The position numbers were made by a program, and so were the translations under genes. This document shows positions 21,481 to 62,514 of a DNA stretch of 64,000 nt, piece by piece. Numbering within the stretch: the stretch's first letter is position 1; each line of letters starts with the position of its first letter. The notes beneath the pieces were generated by a model. That model saw nothing but the letters and a program-made list of their open reading frames with translations. It was not told the origin of the DNA and did no database searches. Source of the DNA: Doryteuthis pealeii (lineage: Eukaryota; Mollusca; Cephalopoda; Myopsida; Loliginidae); assembly GCA_023376005.1 (NCBI GenBank), contig CM042142.1, forward strand, positions 48,570,702-48,634,701, read 5' to 3'.

Positions 21481-22295
21481 AAAATATATATTTTTTCAAG
21501 TACTTTAGTTTTGGAAAGTCCAAACAAGTGTGGAGGTTTTTTCTCCCAGGAGCAAGGACCCCCATATAATTAGAGGGCTAATAAGGAGATGAGCTGCAGC
21601 CCAAAAATAGAAAGTAGAATTAACAGATTGACGGAATAGGATAATTGTGATGGCAAGCAAGTCTAATGTCCATGTTGTGAGGAATCAACCACACCTCACC
21701 CTCCAGGAAGAACTCGAGGAGAAAATAAAGAAAAGACAAGTATATTTTTCAGGATCCAATTTTTTCTTTTTATGGAGCTCATTCGTGGCGTGTATGGTTT
21801 TGACTCAAACCTGCAACTGACTAATTTTGTCTTAAAAGAATCTACATAATATGTCGCTTGGTGAAATCGTGCTGGCTGCGAAGAAAGATTGCCATGCATG
21901 ACATCATTTTTAAGTAGAACACAGGCACACATCCTGATAAGTTTGACCAAATCGTTTTATTAGTTTATTCATGAAATATTTTTTGACTGCTGCAGCAGCA
22001 TATGACCTTTGCCCTCTCCTCATCCGAATGATCAAGAAACATAATTACATCATGAGGAATGACAGTAACATCAATATTTACAACTGAATAGACAGACAAC
22101 CTCTAAAACAAAATTAACAGCAGAAATAAATAAATAATAGTGTAAGGGTGTACATAAAATCTTCTTTTTTTTTTTAAAAGAAATACCACAATAAATGCAA
22201 GAGGAATGGCTGAGACAAAAAACAAAAGAAAAAAAAACTTAAAAATCTTTGCAGGGGATTTTTAAGTCGGAGCAGTGGAGAACAATCTTTCTCGG

Positions 22296-22327
<32 letters not shown>

Positions 22328-25021
22328 GCCCCCCCTCCCCCATTTTATAGAATCTCACATAAATCATTGCAATGCAAGCCTTTTCCAATTTTTTTTTAGC
22401 ATTATATCAACTTTTTATGAGTTTCTCTTGACCAATATCCTCATCTTTGTTGTCCCCCAAAACTCCAAGTGTGAGACTAATATTTTCAATAATTAAGCAA
22501 TTACAATTTATTCTGTAACAGAATTAAGTCAAAAGTAGTTGGGGGGGGGGGGAACTACTCAAGGCATATTCGAAAGATGAACGTGATTCCCCCACCTCAC
22601 ATAAAATATATGTGGTGGTAAAGTGAGATGCTCTCTTAAAAATTTCAGATGTTATTTTAAAATTTTTTGTTTTAATAAAAAGTTAAGACTCACTCTTCAA
22701 AGAATAAAAGAAACAACAAAGATGACAAAGATTATATGTACATATACATATATAACTTTTATATATTTTTTTAAAAGTTTTTTTTTTCTTTTCATGTCAT
22801 GGAACAGAAGGAGATATGCACATTCTATGTCATTCCATTTCATGACACTGAACCAAAAGAGAAAACGTTGTTGTTTGGTGTTTACGAAAGAAGGGAATTA
22901 GTGGATTGAATGGTTGTGAAAAATCTGCCAACCTCTCAGCCACACTGACTCACTCTTGGCAAAAAAAGTAAAAAATGCTTGCATGTACAACAATAACAAG
23001 GCGTGGTTACAAATAAAAATATAAATAAATATAGTCAGGTTATGCCAAAGTACATTTAAATGCTTCTAAAATATGTGCAGATATTGAAGACAAGATAACA
23101 AAGGTGTTAGGCAACAAAAAAGATGTTAGGCAACAATAAAAAAAAAAAAATTTTTAAATGTTAGGCAAACACCAAAAGATGTTTGAAAAAAAAAAAAAAA
23201 AAAGAAGAAAAAAAGAACAAGAAAAGAAAAAAAAGACCTTTTTAAAGTTTTTTTTCTATTTTAATAAAAATGTTTCCAATCTATTCCCATCATAAGAGAA
23301 TGCTGGTATATATGAGGCGCAGTCAAGTGAACTCTTCAGCTCTGCCAAGCCTTTCTTTGGAAACGTATATATAAATATACATTGCCACTCATTCCTTTAC
23401 ACTGTGTGCACATAAAGTTACAAGTCCAAAAACAAAGAAAAATCAAATTAGACTTTTAAAAAAAAATTGTATTGAGAAATTTCACAAACTGAAACAGACA
23501 TGAAACCGTTTTCCTAAAGTTCAATTTTCTATTGAAAGAAAAAATGATCTAGGATTATGACTAGAAAAGAATTCAGTCAGTCAAAAACCAACCTAAAAAT
23601 TCAACTGATAGTGACTTGAAGTGAAAGAGATTTTTCTTATTCAGTACAAAGTTTGTTTTCTAAATAAATAAAAAAAAGAATCAAGAAGTGAAAAATACAA
23701 TCTGCAGAAAACATTATTACCTGGAAGAAACACTATCAAATCAGTAAGGTACAATGCAATAAAGATTGAAATCTTTACCATAAAAAGTCCTCATCTTCTA
23801 ATTTAATGTGTTGTATTAAATAACATTAAATAACAAGAATTATAAATGCGTATGACTGAAGTTCTTTAACTTGATTACCTGACATTAGAATATTCTCCAC
23901 ATGATCCAAAATTAACTTGAACAATTCAAATTGGCTCAAAGTAAACAAAGATCATTTCAATATTGTGACATACAAGCAAAAAAACAACCTTTTTTGATAA
24001 GGTTGTCAACATTTTTTATAATAAATAATAATAAACAATTGAAGAAAAGATCAAATCATTTTAGTCCCTGAATGCCAACAAATAACATTTACAAGAGAAA
24101 TTTGAAATATTTGTTTTATAATACAAACATTAAATCAGGCTCTAAAATCTCTTGATTAACATTAAATATTCATCTACATTTCACATTTGAGTAAATAGAA
24201 ATTCTATAGCATTTCGTATGCTGTCAATGACTTTTCTCAAAGTTATAAACATTCCAGATTTTTATTTCAACAATTGAAGTAATTGTTTGTGTTGTTGTTG
24301 TTAGCACAGCATTTTGGATGATCCATTCTTCAGCCTTTGTCAAGTGCATAATCCATAAGAAAACGGGGGGGAAAAAAAAAAAACCCATTTCCTTAGAAAA
24401 ATGGTGATAACATACAAACCTAACCAGTCTGTTTTAGTAGCAACACCAGGTACACAGACTAAAGCATTACTATGATCTATGTACCTAGGAGACTCCAATC
24501 TATAGAGAATTCCTCAACACCTTTAACAAGCAAAGAGAACCACACAGTGCAAAAGTCTATACAAGTCCAACTTATGCACCTGAGTGACAAAGATTTCACT
24601 TTTTTTCTTTAATGTAATTTTACTACATTTTAAAACTATGCAGTTTTTCTTAGTTAAATCTAAAACGAGAGGTAGAACGAACTCCACAAGTGGATCCTTA
24701 CAAGCCATGGTCCACCTTTTTTTAATAATAATAATCCAAATAGTATAAAAGTGAAAAAGAAAAAATATATATATAAATATATAAAAAAAATAGTTTTATG
24801 TGCTAAATAAATCTCTTTAAAATAATGGACTTCATCTAAGTGGCACACAGGAGGAGGAGGAGAAGGCATGGAACTAACTGAAAAATAAAAAATAAAAACA
24901 TGTATTACTTTAAAGCAAAATAGACAAGTTTCTGATTAGTAGATGTTAACATGATAAAGTTGATTTGACTTGTTACAAAAAATTGAGAACAGTGTAATGT
25001 TAAAAATAGTTAAAATAAATA

Positions 25022-25272
25022 TGTTGTAGAGGAGTGAACACCCCTACAAGATGGACTGACCCAGAAGCATTTAAGAGTTGACACAGCAGTGACTGAGGTC
25101 GGTATTTATTCAAATGAAATTACCGCGTCAACTCCTACCATTTGAACCTCCTTATTTGTACGTTTGTCTCGTGATTTGTACTACTTCTTTGTTCTATGTT
25201 AAGTGTTGAATAAATACATATTCACATTCTGTATTCTCTGCGTATTCTTTTTGCCACCTCAAGGATACAACA
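25022..25272 (+). mobile_element. Solo LTR with 5-bp target duplication
   Basis: A 251-bp element starts TGTTGTAG and ends GATACAACA (TG..CA with a short terminal inverted repeat TGTTGTA/TACAACA). It is flanked by the identical 5-mer AAATA at 25017-25021 and 25273-25277. An internal AATAAA lies near 25209. No internal retrotransposon sequence is attached, so this is a solo LTR left by recombination. It lies 303 bp past the SDHA stop, antisense to the gene, probably inside its 3' UTR. Confidence 0.8.
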
Positions 25273-25460
25273 AAATAATAATTAAATTGTAGTGTAATCG
25301 AATAACAGGAAACATGAAGATTTTGACGAGTTGAGTCAAATAAGATTTATATGAAAATATTAATTCATGCAATACAAAATGCAATAGCAAAGAATGAGCA
25401 AGAAGACTATTTTTCTGCTCAAATTATATTCAATTTCAGACGATTAACTTTTGCAACCAT

Positions 25461-25466
25461 TTTATT
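25461..25466 (-). promoter_or_regulatory. Proximal poly(A) signal candidate for SDHA
   Basis: AATAAA on the minus strand about 110 bp after the stop codon. It would yield a short 3' UTR; the distal tandem signals near 21960 would yield a long one. Confidence 0.4.
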
Positions 25467-25574
25467 TCCAACAGCATCAAAATCAGTCCTGATCTTGAAA
25501 TTATTATATTACTATTATCAACTACAAGAGTTATTCTTAGTGAGAAGTATCAAATACTTACATATTTTGTGGGG

Positions 25575-56410
<30,836 letters not shown>

Positions 56411-56442
56411 CTTGAAAGGCTCTCGACGTTATCTGAATGAAA

Positions 56443-56452
56443 GCGCATGCGT
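56443..56452. promoter_or_regulatory. NRF1-like palindromic core in the SDHA 5' region
   Basis: GCGCATGCGT lies 33-42 bp upstream of the ATG and carries the GCGCATGCG core of the NRF-1 consensus. NRF-1 controls many nuclear respiratory genes. It sits in the small CpG-containing patch 56395-56520, the likely core promoter or 5' UTR. No TATA box is evident beside it. Confidence 0.5.
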
Positions 56453-57239
56453 TCCACGCTTTTAAGTCAAGTAGTAAGGATGGCCATAAGTGCAATAATA
56501 CGAGAAGCGTGATCGATTTCTAATTTTGGCTAGACTTGCACTTGATTTTAGCGATTTAAAATATCTTCTTCGTTTATAAATTACAATAGTTCGTAATATC
56601 TGTCTGCGAAAAATATATCTTTATTATAATATATAAATAATATAAAGACTTTACAAATATTATAATGATTAAATGACTTTATATATTTATCTGTCACACA
56701 ACCTGGCCTCCCTACCGAGTAATGTAGTATTCTGTTATTAGCCATTCAGAGCAATAGATGATGCGTGTTTCCCATAACAACGGGATTTTTCATTACTCTC
56801 TGGTGAGATGAGGTTGCATAAGGGTTAAAGCCATACACGTTTTATTTCGATATTTATTTGTTTTGTCTACTTTCTTTTCTTTTTTTTTTAAATTTGCTGG
56901 ATATTTTTTCATCAACTGTTGCCAATTTGAAACGGTCTAAGTAAAGTCAAATAATTTTTCTTTACATTTGTAATTTGTTTAATTTGATTTTTTTATATCA
57001 TTATAATTTTTAAAAGAAATCACTCATGTCCTCTAAAAAAAGGAATTTAGTAACATAAATAAATAACAAAATAGAGAAGGGAGATAATTATCATCTCGAA
57101 TCACTGATTTTCATTTTATATAATATGATTATAGGATATACACTTTATATAATATTATAGTGGAAATTTGCCAAAACGAAATAACACAGTACTACAAAAT
57201 AAACTTTAATGAAAGGTTTTATTTTTCTTTCAAAATGAT

Positions 57240-57780
57240 TGGAAATGAAGGAAGGATTATTTCTCTGGGCAGGTGGCTACTGACGACCTTAGTCATTTTG
57301 ATGTGAGTAGAGAAACGTGTATCAGGTTTCTCCTTTCATATCTTCGATGCCTTGTTTCCAAGTGGATGTTTGCTCTATCAGCGAACGTCCGAGAGTCGTT
57401 AATGTGGGATTGTGGGGTAGCAAGAGGTTTTAGGTTAAAAAGATAGCTGGTTATTCCTGGTACGTGTTCCTAGGGTTCGCTTTTAACCCCATCTTATTTG
57501 GTGGTCGCGCTGGAAAGAAAGGAATTCAAGGAAAGAAAAGGAAAGAGACAAAGACAAAATTTGGTTTTATGATTTAGTCTTTATTCACCGGTCATAGCCA
57601 CCACATAGCAAGGGAATTTCTCCCTGATCAGTAGTAGTGTCTTGTCCAAGTTAAGGCCTAAGTCCTAATGGCCGAGAGATCCTCTTTGGGGCCGGAAGTG
57701 GGTCCTTTTTCCCGCACATGTGCAGAGGGTTCTTCCAGTGAAGGCTCATGGGAGTTTGATTTTTTTTTTTCATTTCAATT
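57240..57780. repeat. Unclassified long dispersed element (possible LTR-related)
   Basis: Shares TTTTAACCCCATCTTATTTG and GGTGGTCGCGCTGGAAAG with the reverse of 8330-8480, and CGCACATGTGCAGAGGG with the reverse of 7860-8040. No coding frame. Confidence 0.4.
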
Positions 57781-58061
57781 TTATTTTAATCCCCACAAAG
57801 TAAATGTTTTCTTTTGAGACTAGTGCGGCCGTGTTTTTTTAATTTTTTTATATCATTATAATTTTTAAAAGAAACCGGAAGTTCGATATGTTGGACATAT
57901 CTACAGGTATTTGCCTCTCATCCCACTTATGAGGGCGTGACACAAGGACATTTTTATGTGGGCCCACACAGCATCCAGTGTTTGCACAAAGCTGATGAAT
58001 GTAAGATTTTGGTGGTCAGCTAACACTGATGTGTTTATGTCTAGGTGTTCACAGAACATCC

Positions 58062-58306
58062 GAACCATATTACCTTTAGGCACCCCTTTTTGATCTCGAT
58101 TAAGAAAGGACATGTTTTTCATTTACACCGTCAATATCTGGTGGTTTGTTAGGGGTTAGGGTTAGGGTTAGGTGTTAGTTTTATAATTTTTTTTTTTTAA
58201 ATCTAAAAATTGTCTGTTAAAACAACCGGATATTGACGGTGTAAATGAATAACAAGTCCTTTCTTAATCGAGATCAAAAAGGGGTGCCTAAAGGTCAATA
58301 TGGTTC
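58062..58306. mobile_element. Foldback MITE with ~8-bp TSD and TTAGGG core
   Basis: Ends GAACCATATT and AATATGGTTC, arms of about 85 bp. Flanks GAACATCC (58054-58061) and AAACATCC (58307-58314) differ at one base. The spacer carries GGGGTTAGGGTTAGGGTTAGG (written as three to four TTAGGG units at 58149-58172). Confidence 0.8.
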
Positions 58307-58329
58307 AAACATCCTTTATGATTTCATCC

Positions 58330-58645
58330 TTACTTCTCCAGCAGTGTCCAGCATGTCGAGTTCATCTTACTTGGATGGTTTGTGTGATAGGAGATAAGTG
58401 GCCATACAGCTGATTTTTGTGAGTTGCTGCTTCCAGGATTTGTCCAACACAGTACATAGTTCCCATCTAGCTTTTTTCCTAAGTATTTGGTCAAAGTCCA
58501 AGTGGTGCAGCCATACAGTAGCACTGACTTGGCAACAGTTTGGAAGAATTCACACTTTATCTTATCAGAGAGATCAGATTTCCATATGATCAATAATCTG
58601 TCAATAGCAGTCCATGCTTTGAGCTATTATTTTATCCAAATATTT
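58330..58645 (-). pseudogene. Non-LTR reverse-transcriptase fragment
   Basis: Minus strand: LLIIWKSDLSDKIK, then AKSVLLYGCTTWTLTKYLGK then KLDGNYVLCW and, frame-shifted, SYHTNHPSKMNSTCW. Region C-terminal to the polymerase core. Broken. Confidence 0.75.
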
Positions 58646-58664
58646 TTAATTTCTTTGTTGCAAA

Positions 58665-60384
58665 TCTTATTATAATGGAGATTTTGTGTTTTTCTGTCTG
58701 TAAGCAAAACTATATCACTACTCAAGTTACAATTCCCTTAGTTATTTAGTCACATTCTCCATGATTTTATTTTTATTTAAACATCAATAATCAATAAAAT
58801 TGTTTTATATTATTAATACTGTTGACCATATCTACATGGGATCAACGATGTTAGCTTGTAAGGTCCAGGGCCAAAACCACTGGACCCCCAAGTCGAAACC
58901 AGAGTAATATGAGGGCATGATACAAGGACATTTTTAAGTGAGCCCACCCACAAGCTGAAGCTCTTGGGTGGTAGGCACCAAAAATGTGTTGATCTCGTCG
59001 GCGGGGGGTGGGGAGGGGTCAGGCACTGGGAAATAAACCCTGCCTTGCCCCTTTAAATCTAGGGGCAGGTGTTGCCTGGGGGAATGTCCCCCTGGGATCA
59101 ACGATGTTAGCTTGTAAGGTCCAGTGGGTCACAAGGCCCTATTAACATGGGACCTCCCACAAACCGAAGCTCATGGGTGGCGGGTGAAAAATTGCGTTGA
59201 TCCTGTCGGCATTCCCCCTCAATAAACCTAGCCCTGCCCCTTTAAATCGATGGGGCAGGTGTTGCCTGGGGGGATAGACACCTGGGATCACTCTATTAAC
59301 TTGTAAGGTCCAGCAGCCGAAGCTCACTGGAGCCCCGGTCAAAACCGGAAGTTCGATATGTTGGACATATCTACAGGTATTTGTTTCTCATCCCACTTGT
59401 ATGGGCTGGGCACAAGGCCTCGTTTTAACGTGGGCCCACCCACAAGCCAAAGCTCATGGGCGGGAAAGAACTAAAATTGCGTCGATCCCTTCGGCATTCT
59501 TCCTCAAGGGGGGCGCCTCAGGCGCTGGGCAATAAACCCAGCCCTGCCCTTTTAAGTCAAGGGGGCAGGTATTGCCTGGGGGGAAAGCCTCCTGGGATCG
59601 ATGCTATTAACTTGTAAAGATCCAGGGCCGAAGCCGCTGGACCCCCACCCCGTTGGGCGGGTCTACATGATATTTTCCATGTACCCCACTTGTACGGGTC
59701 AGGCACAAGGCCCTATTTATGTGGGACCACCCACAGGCCGAGACTCATGGGTGGCGGGTGAAAAATTGCGTCGATCCCATCGGCATTCCCTCTCAAGGGG
59801 GGCGCCTCAGGCGCTGGGCAATAAACCCAGCCCTGCCCCTTTAAATCAAGGGGGCAGGTGTTGCCTGGGGGGATAGCCCCCTGGGATCGACACTATTAAC
59901 TCGTAAAGATCCAGGGCCGAACCACTGGACCCCCACCACGTGGGGCGGGTCTAAACATGCGATTGTAATTATATATACAATAAAATAGCTGTTTACTGTG
60001 TGAACAGGAAGGATAATTTGCATATTGATATTAAAAATTTGATTTTAATAAATGTGTGCTTAGTATTATTGATTTCTAATTGTTTAGTTTTATCTTAATG
60101 AATATAAGCAAAAATCTCAGGAATAAATCTTAAAAGAAATCCATTAACAAGCAATAACTATAATTTTATTTTTTATATCCTATTTATAGTTGAATTTTTA
60201 AAAAATAGCAATGAAAGGCGGGAAGAGTAAGTTCCAGTTGTTCTATTTTTAGATTATACCCCCCCATCTGTTTCATATCTTTTTATTTGCATTCTTGTTT
60301 AGCTTCATTAACCTTTCTAATTTAATTTATTTTATTACATTAAAACTTAAATACTTGCACCCAGAGGGTGCATATATTTGCTAG
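58665..60384 (+). mobile_element. Long family-1 Helitron carrying a GC-rich tandem array
   Basis: Starts TCTTATTATAATGGAGATTT after A, ends hairpin GCACCCAGAGGGTGC and ATATATTTGCTAG before T. Outside the array it aligns with 6490-7106. No Rep/helicase coding seen. Confidence 0.88.
58838..59958 (+). repeat. GC-rich unit, tandem array of about four copies
   Basis: Anchor GCGTyGATCC at 58986 (as GTGTTGATC), 59194, 59479 and 59768; spacings 208, 285 and 289 bp. Each unit runs from TATTTTCC/ACCCCACTTGTACGGG to CCCCGTTGGGCGGGTCTACATG. A segment at about 59345-59400 is shared with 57874-57930. Confidence 0.85.
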
Positions 60385-60423
60385 TTAAATTAAAGTAGAA
60401 ATAAAAGTTTGTTGAAGTGATTT

Positions 60424-60650
60424 TATTATCATTGCATAATATCTTAATTTATCTGAAGCATGGACTGCTATAGACAGATTATTGATCATATGGAAATATG
60501 ATCTCACTGATAAGATAGACCAAAAATGTTTCCAAGCGAAAGCTGTGTCAGTTCTACTGTATGGTTGCACAACTTGGACTCTAACAAGGTGCTTAGAAAA
60601 AAGATAGGCAGGAATTACACAAGGATGCTGCACTCTTTCTTAAACAAACC
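60424..60650 (+). pseudogene. Non-LTR reverse-transcriptase fragment
   Basis: AWTAIDRLLIIWKYDLTDKI, AVSVLLYGCTTWTLTRCLEK, then a stop. Same protein region as 58330-58645 but on the opposite strand; the Helitron lies between them. Confidence 0.75.
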
Positions 60651-60897
60651 TTGAAAACAGCCCCCCCCCCCAAGAAAGCAGATATATGGTCAATTACGCT
60701 GTTGGATTATTTTTGTATATAAGGTGTGCTGAAGTCTACCACTTAAACTTATAGACTCTTCATGGGTGTGTGGATTAAAGCCAGCCAATAAACAGCTCGA
60801 TTACGTGGTTAGTTAACTATTTAATTGCCAATCTTGAAAGCCGTTTATTTGCATGTATTCGCCACTGACGAATGGATGTGCAACCAAGGACTCTGTT

Positions 60898-61250
60898 CAA
60901 CCAAAGGATTCTACCCAACATTAAGGAATACCGAGGAACAACCAAAGGATTCTACCTAACACTAAAGGACACTGAGGAACAACCAAAGGATTCTACCTAA
61001 CACTAAAGGAGGATTCTACCTAACACTAAAGGACACTGAGGAACAACCAAAGGATTCTACCTAAGAGGAACAACCAAAGGATTCCAAGGAACAACCAAAG
61101 GATTCTACCCAACACTAAAGGACACCGAGGAACAACCAAAGGATTCTACCTAACACTAAGGGATATCAAGGAACAACCAAATGATTCTACCCAACACCAA
61201 GGGACACCGAGTAACAACCAAAGGATTCTTCACTAAAGTTCAGCCTCTGC
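60898..61250. repeat. 41-bp minisatellite, about 9 copies
   Basis: Unit AACCAAAGGATTCTACCTAA plus CACTAAAGGACACTGAGGAAC. Anchors at 60901, 60942, 60983, 61047, 61074, 61094, 61136, 61177 and 61218, with some shortened units. Confidence 0.9.
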
Positions 61251-61554
61251 TTAACACAAGGGATCTCCACTGTAAAGTGCTCTCACTTGAAGCCTAAAAA
61301 TGGCCACAAAAATCGTAACATACCCCCTATCACACTAACCATCCAAGTAAAATGAAAAAGATATGCTGAAAACTGCTGAAGAAGCAAGGACAAACTCATA
61401 AGTGACATTCTCCTGTGGATAAATACATATGGATACATCAGTGCAGGCCAACCAGCAAAAATATACATTAATCAGTGTTATATACCCCTTAACATTGGGT
61501 ATATAATTGGCAAGAGAGACAGAGACAGAGACAGAGTAGAGACAATAAAATGAA

Positions 61555-61845
61555 AAAATTGACAAATATCTGGACCTTGCCAGAGAACTGAAAAAGTTAT
61601 GGAATATGAAAGTGAAAGTTATACCAATTGTAGTTGGTGCACTTGGAACAGTCCCAAAAGGATTAGAAAAGGGTTTGGAAAGTTTGGATATCAGAGGAAG
61701 GATTGAAACCATTCAGAACACTGCACTGCTGCAATCTGCCAGAATACTCAGAAGAGTCCTGGAGACCTGAGGAGACTTGCTGTCACTCAGACTCCAGTGA
61801 AAGACCATCAGCTAACACTGATGTGAAAACTCAAATAATAAGCGA
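61555..61845 (+). pseudogene. Non-LTR retrotransposon ORF end, first copy
   Basis: Encodes DKYLDLARELKKLWNMKVKV, VVGALGTVPKGLEKGLESLD and GRIETIQNTALLQSARILRR to a stop. Nearly identical to 62216-62510, so the terminal segment is duplicated upstream of the body. Confidence 0.75.
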
Positions 61846-61865
61846 AAATTGATAGGACCCAACAA

Positions 61866-62510
61866 AATAGTAAATGTAGACTTTGCAGGAATAGAGATGA
61901 GACTGTAAACCATATACTCTGCGAATGTAGCAAACTAGCATAATGAGAATACAAAACTAGACACGACTGGGTTGGGAAGGTGATCCACTGGGAATTATGC
62001 AAAAAATTAAATTTTGACCATGCAAAAAAATGGTATATGCATAAACCAGAATCTGTTCTTGAGAACGAAACACATAAAATTCTCTGGGACTTTGAAATAA
62101 AAACGGATCACCTTATCCCAGCAAGAAGACCAGACCTAGTGTTGATAAACAAAAAAGAAAGAACTTGTCAACTGGTGGATTTTGCAGTGCCAGCAGATCA
62201 CAGGGTGAAAGGAAAATGAAAAAATAGACAAATATCTGGACCTTGCCAGAGAACTGAAAAAGTTATGGAATATGAAAGTGAAGGTGATACCAATTGTAGT
62301 TGGTGCACTTGGAACAGTCCCAAAAGGATTGGAAAATGGTCTGGAATGTTTGGAAATCAGAGGAAGGGTTGAAACCATTCAGAACACTGCACTACTGCAA
62401 TCTGCCAGAATACTCAGAAGAGTCCTGGAGACCTGAGGAGACTTGCTGTCACTCAGACTCCAGTGAAAGACCATCAGCTAATGCTGATGTGAAAACTCAA
62501 AAGGAGCAAA
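61866..62510 (+). pseudogene. Non-LTR retrotransposon C-terminal domains (zinc knuckle and endonuclease-like)
   Basis: From 61872: KCRLCRNRDETVNHILCECS (Cys-x2-Cys-x8-His-x4-Cys, CCHC knuckle), stops at 61941-61946, then from 61980 VIHWELCKKLNFDHAKKWY, LWDFEIKTDHLIPARRPDLV and CQLVDFAVPADHRV. RRPD ... D fits the PD-(D/E)xK-like core of restriction-like endonucleases in R2-type LINEs. After a stop at about 62217 the frame shifts into DKYLDLARELKK. Dead copy. Confidence 0.7.
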
Positions 62511-62514
62511 TAAT

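Larger units (their letters stand above)
21951..25574 (-). other. Probable SDHA 3' UTR (repeat-poor, about 3.6 kb)
   Basis: Downstream of the stop, this stretch has almost none of the dispersed repeats that fill the rest of the window, apart from a solo LTR at 25022-25272 and homopolymer runs. On the minus strand it ends with AATAAA (complement of about 21966-21971), then AATAAAA a few bases on, then TTTGG and TGTGTG-type GU-rich sequence, a good cleavage/polyadenylation context. A nearer AATAAA, the complement of 25461-25466, could give a short form. The extent is inferred. Confidence 0.45.

Noticed and set aside
58149..58172. Chromosome end or telomere
   Set aside because: Only three to four TTAGGG units, embedded between MITE arms with ordinary sequence on both sides.
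61335..61712. 125-residue minus-strand frame
   Set aside because: Antisense shadow of the retrotransposon ORF end on the plus strand; the same shadow recurs at 62136-62378.
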